In this document: positions 57,076 through 64,000 of the stretch, one piece after another | Position numbering within the stretch: the first letter of the stretch is position 1 | Layout of the letters: every line of letters begins with the position of its first letter | Assembly: GCA_024291935.2 (NCBI GenBank) | Contig: CM044311.1 | Location: forward strand, 20,359,001-20,423,000 | Reading direction: 5' to 3' | DNA: 64,000 bases | From: Okapia johnstoni | Taxonomy: Eukaryota > Chordata > Mammalia > Artiodactyla > Giraffidae | The notes under the pieces: model-generated | What the model was told of the DNA's origin: nothing | What the model saw: the letters and a program-made list of their open reading frames with translations, nothing else | The model's database searches: none | Made by a program: the position numbers and the translations under genes

Positions 57076-57175
57076 TGCCATTTCCTTCTCCATGGGATCT
57101 TCCTACCCTAGGGATTGAACCCAGGTGTCCAGCATTGCAGGCTGATTCTTTACTACTTGAGGCAACAGGAAAGCT
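57076..57175 (-). mobile_element. Bov-tA head-only insertion with perfect duplication
   Basis: A 100-bp minus-strand insertion with the tRNA-like head (right end ttgaggcaacaggaaagct) and only the first part of the body (tgccatttccttctcc at the left). The BovB-like 3' end and tail are absent. Exact 13-bp duplication taattattttggt at 57063-57075 and 57176-57188. Confidence 0.9.
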
Positions 57176-57188
57176 TAATTATTTTGGT

Positions 57189-57724
57189 ACAAAATTGAAA
57201 TACAGTGTGATATTTTCCTAACAATTTTTCAATTGTTCCAGTGCTCTTTAATAAGTAATTTATCTTTTCCTCACTTATTTGAAATAAGTGAATTGCCATT
57301 GTTTTCAATGCCCTTTTCTCTTATCTGATCCATCTCTTAAAGCACCAGTGCACACTTGCTTATCTCTCCTTGTAACCACTGAAATCTGTGGTCAAAAGAC
57401 CAAAATATCCATTTAAATTTTACTTTGAAATTTATGATTTCCCTTCTTATCAGAAAAATCTGGATTTCAGAGGCTGTTTTTTTTGTTTTGTTTTGTTTTT
57501 TAACCACTTTTGTTTAATACCTGCCTAACAACACAGTTAAAGCAATTTTTATGCATTTATAACCCTAAGTTAAGACAAGGCTTGTTTGAAGTGGACCAAC
57601 CAATCATTCCTGTTTTGGCAAATCATAAGTATACCTAACTATATGTAACAAAAACTGGCTACAAATTGGAAACTGTAAGGGGATCTGACAAATTAATATG
57701 TGTAACTCTTTAGGGTCAAGTGAA
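57189..57724. other. Unique DNA
   Basis: Nothing recognised except a TTTTG repeat at 57477-57500. Confidence 0.45.
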
Positions 57725-57905
57725 AGACTCTGGAAAATAGCTGTTTTTGACTGAGGTTAAAATTCTAGGTCTGCCACTCACTAATTTTGTGAATTTGGGG
57801 AAGTTACTTAAACTGAGTTCTCATTTTTACAATTATGAAATGAAAATGATAATGTTAGACATCTCATAAACTCCTCTGGGAATTAAAATTAATATTTTAT
57901 ACAGG
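57725..57905 (-). mobile_element. MIR SINE
   Basis: Antisense MIR pattern: aaattctaggtctgccactc, ggggaagttacttaaactga, gttctcatttttacaattat, catctcataaactcctctgg. Confidence 0.7.
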
Positions 57906-58193
57906 AGAGAAAGGTTCTCATAACCTATTATAATGGAGCTTATATGCCCATTGTGAAAATACACTAACCATTTCTGAAATATATTATGTTCTGCTGTACA
58001 GCAAATTGATTCAGTTATACATTTATATATTCTTTTTCATATCCTTTTCCATTACAGTTTATCATGGGAATTAAACATAGTTCCATAGATCCTATACAGT
58101 AGGATCCTCCTGTTTGACAACCACAAATCTGTTGTCTATGTTTGTGAGTCTTTTTCGTAGATAAGTTCATTTGTGTCATACTTTAGATTCCAT

Positions 58194-58396
58194 GGGCTTT
58201 CCCAGTGGCTCAGATGGTAAAGAATCTGCCTGCAATGCCAGAGACCCAGATTTGATCCCTGGATCAGGAAGATCCCCTGGAGAAGGAAACGGCAACTCAC
58301 TAGTGCATTCTTGCCTGGAGAATTCCATGGACAGAGGAGCTTGGTAGGCTACAGTCCGTGGGGTCACAAAGAGTGGGACATGACTGAGCAACTAAC
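58194..58396 (+). mobile_element. Bov-tA SINE inside an L1
   Basis: From gggctttcccagtggctcag to gactgagcaactaac. Exact 14-bp duplication actttagattccat at 58180-58193 and 58397-58410, the longest clean SINE duplication in the window. Confidence 0.95.
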
Positions 58397-58661
58397 ACTT
58401 TAGATTCCATATTTACATGATACCATATGGTATTTGTCTTTCTCTTTTTTGACTTCACTTAAGTGATAATCTCTAGTTTCATCCAAGTTGCTGCAAATGG
58501 CATAATTTTGTTCTTTTTTATAATTGAGTAATATTTTTTTCTATATGTGTACTACATTTTCTTTATTAATCCCTCTGTTGATGGACATTTAGGGTACTTC
58601 TATGTTCTGGCTATTGTGAAGAGAGCGACTATGAAAACTGGAGAACATGTGTTTTTTTGAA

Positions 58662-58862
58662 TCACGGTTTGTCTGGATTTATGCCCAGGACTGGGATTTC
58701 TGGATTATAGGGCAACTCTAGTTTTAGTTTTCCTAGGAACCACCAAGCTGTTTTCCATAGTGTTTGCACCCATTTACATTCGCACCAACAGTTTAAGAGG
58801 GTTTCCTTTTCTCCATACCCTCTCCAGCATTTGTTATTTGCAGACTTTTTAATGACGGCCAT
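58662..58862 (-). pseudogene. L1 ORF2 C-terminal remnant
   Basis: A 66-codon open frame on the minus strand reads [20 protein letters not shown], then a Cys/Trp-rich stretch ([20 protein letters not shown]), then [14 protein letters not shown]. This is the well-known L1 ORF2 C-terminal region containing the Cys-rich motif (spacing CWRG...NCWCEC here). In L1 the region follows the RT domain and contributes to RNA binding. The endonuclease and RT parts are absent because the element is 5'-truncated, and upstream frames are closed. It has no independent start and is a dead fragment. Confidence 0.9.
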
Positions 58863-58955
58863 TCTGATTCATGTGAGGTGGTACCTAAATGTAACTCTGA
58901 TTTGCACTTCTCTAGTAATCACTGATGTTGAGCATCTTACAGCCACAAATACATG

Positions 58956-59413
58956 ACATTTTTCAAAAAATGAAATTATCACCACATATTTATATGCTTT
59001 ACTAATTTTATTAAATAACAGCACAATTTCAGCCTCCACATAAATATAGTCATTTTTGCATTATTAGTTGCAATATTATCTGATTTGTCCTTTATTCTGC
59101 TAGATGAAAAAATATTACATGAAGGTATAGATTGAATGTAGAATTGAGTTTTATATCTTTCTAAGGCTTCTTGTTTTTTATGTAGTTCTCAAAGAAATTT
59201 TATAAATCCCATCAGAGATATATTGAGACAGAAGTTTCCTAATTTCTCTCATTTACGAGGTATCACGATGAAGTAAAAGCCTGAGATTTAGGGTCCAGAG
59301 TAGGACCTAGATTTTTTAATGATGGGTGTGAACTTAAGTGCATTTACTCAACAGTAACAAGAATAATGATTACTTGATCAAATGGTTTCGAAAATAAGTT
59401 TTAGAACCACATG

Positions 59414-59416
<3 letters not shown>
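58956..59416. other. Unique DNA
   Basis: Nothing recognised. Confidence 0.45.

Positions 59417-59475
<59 letters not shown>
59417..59475. repeat. GT microsatellite at a SINE tail
   Basis: About 28 uninterrupted GT units, the longest microsatellite here. It abuts the 3' end of the minus-strand SINE at 59476, so on the SINE strand it is a CA tail. The frame through it (Cys-Val repeat) is an artefact. Confidence 0.95.
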
Positions 59476-59684
59476 CTCAGACATGTCTGACTCTTTGCAA
59501 TCCCATGGACTGTAGTCTACCAGACTGCTCTGTCCATGGGATTTTCCAGGCCAGAATACTGGAGTGGGTTTCCATTTCCTCTTCCAAGGGATCTTTTCGA
59601 CCCAGTTATCAAACGCATGTCTCTTGTGTCCCCTGCACTGGCAGGCAGATTGCTTACCAGTGTGCCACCTGGGAAGCCCACACA
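59476..59684 (-). mobile_element. Bov-tA SINE
   Basis: From tctcagacatgtctgactct to agtgtgccacctgggaagcc. The head is complete, and the 3' end merges into the GT repeat. Confidence 0.93.
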
Positions 59685-60562
59685 GATGCTTAATAAATGC
59701 TAATTATGCATGCTGCTTACCTGGACCCATTACACCCAGAAAGTTTATATGTGCCCTTAAAACTAAGAAGATAGATTAATATTATTGAGCCATTCTTGGC
59801 TTATTGCAAATTGCTACTTAATTTCTACATAAGTGCTGTTATAATTGAGAGCACATTGTTGCTTGAGATATATTCAAGGCAATTTAGATGGGAATAGTTG
59901 AAGCTAAATATTCCTTTTTATTTTGTGTTTTTAACCCAGGAAGCTTCTTTTGGAAGGGATGCTTTGTTGAGGTGATGGATTCATTTGTGGATGAAATTAT
60001 ATTCACTAGTTTCATACTAGGTCATGAACCCCGAGAGATGTGTTATAACATTTGAGGTTAAATCCAAGAGACTATATTTTTCCCCCCACTGGTATTTGTC
60101 ATGGTAGTGAAATAAGCACTGAAGATGGAAACATATTTTTTATTGCATTCAAGTAAATTCAGAGAAATCAGATTATAGCTGATGTAATTTAGATGTTTGG
60201 AGGTGGGGGATTTTCTGATAGCAAAATCTAACATATTTGGCTCCCAAAATGGAAAACCTCTCTCAGAGGGATGACCTGCGTCAGGGAATTTATTTTTCAA
60301 TGTGGTGAGACTGACATCAACTTTAAAACTGATTTTTTTTTCTGGACTTTTTTTTTTTTGGTTGGATATGACTCAAATTTTGTACTAAGCCTTAGCCAAA
60401 ATTGCAACTTCAGGAAGAAGAGACCATTTCTTTCTATACATCACTACTTCTGGTCTGTTTCAGTATTTTTGCATACTGCAATTTATCTTTCTATTTGTTA
60501 ATGATTAATATGTGATGGCACAAGGATAAACACATGGACACTTTTTTATTTTATTGGTATTC
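59685..60562. other. Unique DNA
   Basis: Nothing recognised apart from T-runs near 60332 and 60351. Confidence 0.45.
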
Positions 60563-60574
60563 CACATGGTGAAG

Positions 60575-60805
60575 CGAGAGCTTCCCAGGTGGCACTAGTG
60601 ATAAAGAACAAGCCTGCCAATGCTGGAGACCTAAGAGATGTAGGTTCAACCCCTGGGTCAGGAAGATTCCCTGGAGGAGGGCATAGCAACACACTACAGT
60701 ATTTTTGTCTGTGAAATTCCATGGACAGAGGAGCCTGGTGGGCTACAGTCCGTGGGGTTTCAAGGAGTCAGACATGACAAAAGTGACTTGGCAGGCAAGC
60801 ATACA
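60575..60805 (+). mobile_element. Bov-tA SINE with clean duplication
   Basis: From gagcttcccaggtggcacta to aaaagtgacttggcaggcaa and a short CA tail. Exact 12-bp duplication cacatggtgaag at 60563-60574 and 60806-60817. Confidence 0.94.
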
Positions 60806-60817
60806 CACATGGTGAAG

Positions 60818-61141
60818 TAAATATTCTATGATTCATTTTCTGGAAAAGTGTCTGAGACTTACAAAGTATAAATCATTTATCATAAGTTACACAGTTTAAA
60901 GAGGGTGATAGCAGCTGTCAATAAAGTTAACTGACTCTAGAGTTCATGTTTGAATCATTATGTTTGAAGGCCAAATTTTAGTAGTCATTTTTTGTTATAT
61001 ATACTCCTCAGCCTCCAAAATGTGATGACTAGCTTCTCTGTACTTTGTCTTCTGTCTTCACAGAACACAGCTTGTGTCTCAATGTTTTCTGAATTCAGAT
61101 TGTGACAGCTAGATATCTCTAAACTCTACTTTGGAAAGAGT
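60818..61141. other. Unique DNA
   Basis: Nothing recognised. Confidence 0.45.
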
Positions 61142-61152
61142 GAGGGTTCACA

Positions 61153-61672
61153 ACCTCGACAGCATATTAAACCTAGATAGCATATTAAAAAGGAGAGACA
61201 TTACTTTGTCAACAAAGGTACATCTAGTCAAAACTATGGTTTTTCCAGTAGTCATGTATGTATGTGAGAGTTGTACCATAAATAAGGCTGAGCACTGAGG
61301 AATTGATGCTTTTGAACTGTGGTGTTGGAGAAGACTCTTGAGTCCCTTGGACTGCAAGGAGATCCAACCAGGCCATCCTAAAGGAAATCAGTCCTGAATA
61401 TTCATTAGAAGGACTGATGCTTAAGCTGAAACTCCAACACTTTGGCCACCTGATGCAAAGAACTGACTCATTGGAAAAGCCCCTGATGCTGGGAAAGATT
61501 GAAGGTGGGAGAAGAAAAGGATGACAGAGGATGAGATGGTTGGATGGCATCACCGACTCGACAGACATGAGTTTGAGCAAGCTCTGGGAGTTGGTGATGG
61601 ACAGGGAAGCCTGATGTGCTGCAGTCCATGGGGTTTCAAAGAGTTGGACACGACTGAGCAATTGAACTGACT
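61153..61672 (+). mobile_element. BovB LINE, 5'-truncated, with duplication
   Basis: 520 bp of sense BovB from cctcgacagcatattaaacc to gagcaattgaactgactg. The 5' start holds a short local duplication (tagcatattaaa / cagcatattaaa). Flanks gagggttcaca (61142-61152) and gagggcttaca (61673-61683) match at 9 of 11. The 145-codon frame on the opposite strand is a shadow of the BovB sequence. Confidence 0.92.
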
Positions 61673-61683
61673 GAGGGCTTACA

Positions 61684-63419
61684 TTTTAGTTATTGGCTTC
61701 TCAAAGTGAAGTGACCGCTGATAGAGCAGCTATTCGCAATCACTGCGCACTCATATGCACCCTTTCTTTAGAGCACTAAGCTCCCATTCCTTCCTTAAGT
61801 TCCACATCTAGGAAAGGAAAGACTTAGGAGAGTGATAGTAACTGGTGTTCATTAAATTTTATGTAAATTGTTAAGGCTTTGGCAAACAGAACATAACCCT
61901 TTGATTAATTATGGGTGAAAAATGCATCAAATTTGTTAAATTTGACTATTACTAGTTTGGTTTGGATACATGTGTCCTGGACACAACCCATCACAACAGG
62001 TACAACTGGATGAAAAACATCAACTCATATAATTGTAATCTCAAGTATAGATATATCATGTGCAGTTTCAAAGAAGCTTCTAACTGCTACTGTTTGATAT
62101 GAGCAGTTACATATTTTGTCAGTTTTTAAGATTCATCTTGGGGAAAAGTCTTTCACCTCTATCCTAAATTGTTCATTACTCCACCCACTCCTGTAGAACT
62201 ATATGATCTTTTCCACAAAGTTCTCATGAGAAACTCTCAGGCACTGCCTCGTTTAGAAACACATGTTCTCAGTACTCTTATTTTTATCATTTAAGAGGCA
62301 GAAGAAGCTGACAATAAAATTCTAAATATATTCACTGCACATTTTAGACAATCTCTCACCTCATCCTTTTTAGGATTTATTTCTCTAATTGGTTTTCTTC
62401 TCAATCTCCACACAGCTATTTCCAACATTTTGAATTGTCCCTGAATTTCAGATCTATTTTTCCTCCCACCTTATTTTTATCAGATGAGCTCATCTTCCTC
62501 TTAGGGGGGATAAAAAAGTAAAAGTAAAATAGAAATTATCAGAAGACAACTCCCTCAACCTTCTATCTTCGAAGCTACAAATTTACAGGAACCTTCACTT
62601 GATCTTTTCTTTCTCATTTCCTATTAGAAAGAATCATTTTCCCCTTGAGCTGCAGAAAGTTCATTTTTCTCTGTCTATGCTCTTCATTCGTTGCTTCACA
62701 TTTTCAGAGGCAAATCAATTATTTCCTTTATGTGTATTTAACCTCTCACTCTTCACACATCTCTTCCTTCCCTTGAGCTCTTATATAGCTTACATCTTTG
62801 TCTTCTAAAAATTAGATTTAAAATTTAATGAAAAAAACCCTTTTTTTGAAAAAAAAAAAAACTTTTAAAAATGCTTTCCTGTACATAGCCCATCTTGGTC
62901 AGAAAGCTATAATTCCATAGTTGACATAGCCTATGCTCACTGTTTCCACTTCTGCATTTTGCAGTCCTTGGAAATCAGAATTACTTTCTGTGACTCTACT
63001 CATATTGATCTCATTACCTCAAATCACCTGCCTGTTGCTAAAATTAATACAACTCTATTAATCCAAATCATTTCTGACTCTAAGCAACATTTACCAGTGT
63101 CAGTCTCTCTCTTGAAAAAAAAAAAAATCTCATCTTTGGCTTCCAGGAGACCAGCTCCTCTTGGATTTTCTCCCACGATTCCTTTCCTTTGGTATAAAGC
63201 ATGTCTTTTTATTCTGATGTTTTGATATCTAGGGCTTTATTTATCCTGGGGAGATTACCCCTATCTCGGCTAGCCAGTGCCTTGAGATAGATAGTAAAGG
63301 ACTCACCAGGAAGCATGAGTTTTATATAAATCAATAAATTCAGAACCATACCCTCACCCTCACCTCCTCCCTCAGGCTCTGACACTCCTGGCCAGTATTC
63401 CTCTTCCTAAACCACACCA
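61684..63419. other. Unique DNA
   Basis: No gene or repeat recognised. A T7-G-A13 inverted run lies at about 62841-62862 and an A-run near 63115. Frames at 62599-62808 and 62959-63225 have no domain. Confidence 0.45.
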
Positions 63420-63735
63420 GATCCAGCTACCAGACAATTGAAGACAGCCCTCACACTGACTCCACTGCAATGATTCAAACTAGCCAATCATAAGTCTCCT
63501 TATTCTTCTTCACCCATTTCTTCCCATGGAAACCACAATAAAGGCTCTTACCCACATTTTCCTCCCATCCCTTCTGCCTTCTCATTGACCTTGGTTCTTT
63601 GCCGTGGGACCTTCTATCAGTCTGATGGCTGCTAGATGGCAGGTATTCTTTCATTCCTGAGTTACTTCATGACTCGCCAGCTCAACATCGTTGGTGACTG
63701 CAGTTGCTGATGACCGTGACAGGTATCAGGAAGTA
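63420..63735 (+). mobile_element. Possible ERV LTR fragment
   Basis: Order of signals resembles a class I LTR: CCAAT-type box ccaatca at 63484-63490, polyadenylation signal AATAAA at 63537-63542, then a T/C-rich stretch and ttggttctttgccgtgggac. No clear termini or duplication. Confidence 0.35.
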
Positions 63736-63781
63736 TTTCATTTCTCAAAGTAAGTGATATAAGGGCCTTTCATTAGTTTTC

Positions 63782-64000
63782 TCTCCAGTACTCTTGCCTG
63801 GAAAATCCCAAGGATGGAGGAGCCTGGTAGGCTGCAGTCCATGGGATCGCTAAGAGTCGGACACGACTGAGCGACTTCACTTTCACTTTTCACTTTCATG
63901 CATTGGAGAAGGAAATGGCAACCCACTCCAGTGTTCTTGCCTGGAGAATCCCAGGGATGGGGGAGCCTGGTGGGCTGCCGTCTATGGGGTCGCACAGAGT
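63782..64000 (+). mobile_element. Bov-A2 SINE, cut by window end
   Basis: Two Bov-A units in tandem (from ctccagtactcttgcctgga, and from 63905 ggagaaggaaatggcaaccc), joined by a cactttcactttcatgcatt linker. There is no tRNA-like head. The second unit is close to consensus. The expected AGC tail lies beyond the window. Confidence 0.9.

Larger units (their letters stand above)
57985..58955 (-). mobile_element. L1 3' UTR and ORF2 end, antisense, split by a SINE
   Basis: On the plus strand the 3' UTR comes first (gttctgctgtacagcaaatt). After the SINE at 58194-58396 come the reversed ORF2 end blocks: catccaagttgctgcaaatg, ttgatggacatttagggtac, ccataccctctccagcattt. A ruminant/artiodactyl L1, 5'-truncated near 58955. 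Confidence 0.87.

Noticed and set aside
59382..59693. Cys-Val repeat protein
   Set aside because: Translation of a GT microsatellite and an antisense SINE.
61224..61661. 145-codon open frame on the minus strand, one of the longest in the window
   Set aside because: It lies wholly on the antisense of a BovB 3' end. The same antisense phrases recur at every BovB copy here (for example 8412-8759, 20643-20960, 22057-22213), so it is a shadow of repeat sequence.

Overview
This window reads as nuclear DNA from a ruminant, almost certainly a bovid (cattle, buffalo, sheep, goat or a close relative). The evidence is its repeat content: many copies of the RTE-type LINE BovB, its dependent SINEs Bov-tA (tRNA-like head plus BovB-derived body) and Bov-A2 (dimeric, AGC-repeat tail), CHR-type SINEs, and a ruminant L1 3' end. 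The DNA is AT-rich. I found no host protein-coding gene, exon, structural RNA gene or CpG-island-like promoter. It looks like a gene desert or the inside of a very long intron. The only protein-coding remnants are decayed retrotransposon ORFs. Family names come from remembered consensus sequences, not a database search.

Layout. 1-6.5 kb: single-copy-like DNA with a SINE-in-SINE nest (948-1380), a BovB 3' end, a CHR SINE and an old L1 3' end. 6.5-9.4 kb: an L1 with a probable 5' inversion carrying a SINE, then a 1.2-kb BovB with a readable reverse-transcriptase (RT) segment. 9.4-21 kb: scattered SINEs and BovB ends, a 357-bp ruminant L1 3' end with a 15-bp target-site duplication (TSD), old L1 and MER5-like pieces, and an ERVL-type solo LTR (18546-19129). 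21.9-26.1 kb: the largest element, a near-full-length antisense BovB split by a second BovB copy. 26-34 kb: L2/MIR remnants, SINEs, a BovB with a mutated catalytic box, and a Bov-A2 inside a BovB. 34-44 kb: mostly unique AT-rich DNA, a long CA repeat, MER20, MIR and several SINEs. 44-48 kb: a cluster of solo LTRs (two MLT1-like and one probable ruminant ERV LTR). 48-53 kb: L1 3' ends, CHR, MIR and a BovB 3' end. 53-59 kb: a polypurine tract, two long antisense L1 ORF2 remnants and several SINEs. 59-64 kb: a long GT repeat at a SINE tail, a 520-bp BovB, a possible LTR fragment and a Bov-A2 cut by the window edge.

How the elements relate. BovB encodes the endonuclease/RT that is thought to mobilise Bov-tA and Bov-A2 through their shared 3' end. 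The window holds about eleven BovB copies and more than thirty SINEs, on both strands. Many insertions keep recognisable duplications, so their order can be read: old L2/MIR/MER/L1M/MLT first, then BovB and the ruminant L1, then SINEs inside them. I did not find a previously undescribed system. The items worth a second look concern retrotransposition mechanics (head-only SINE insertion, twin priming, nested same-strand BovB, microsatellites at SINE tails).
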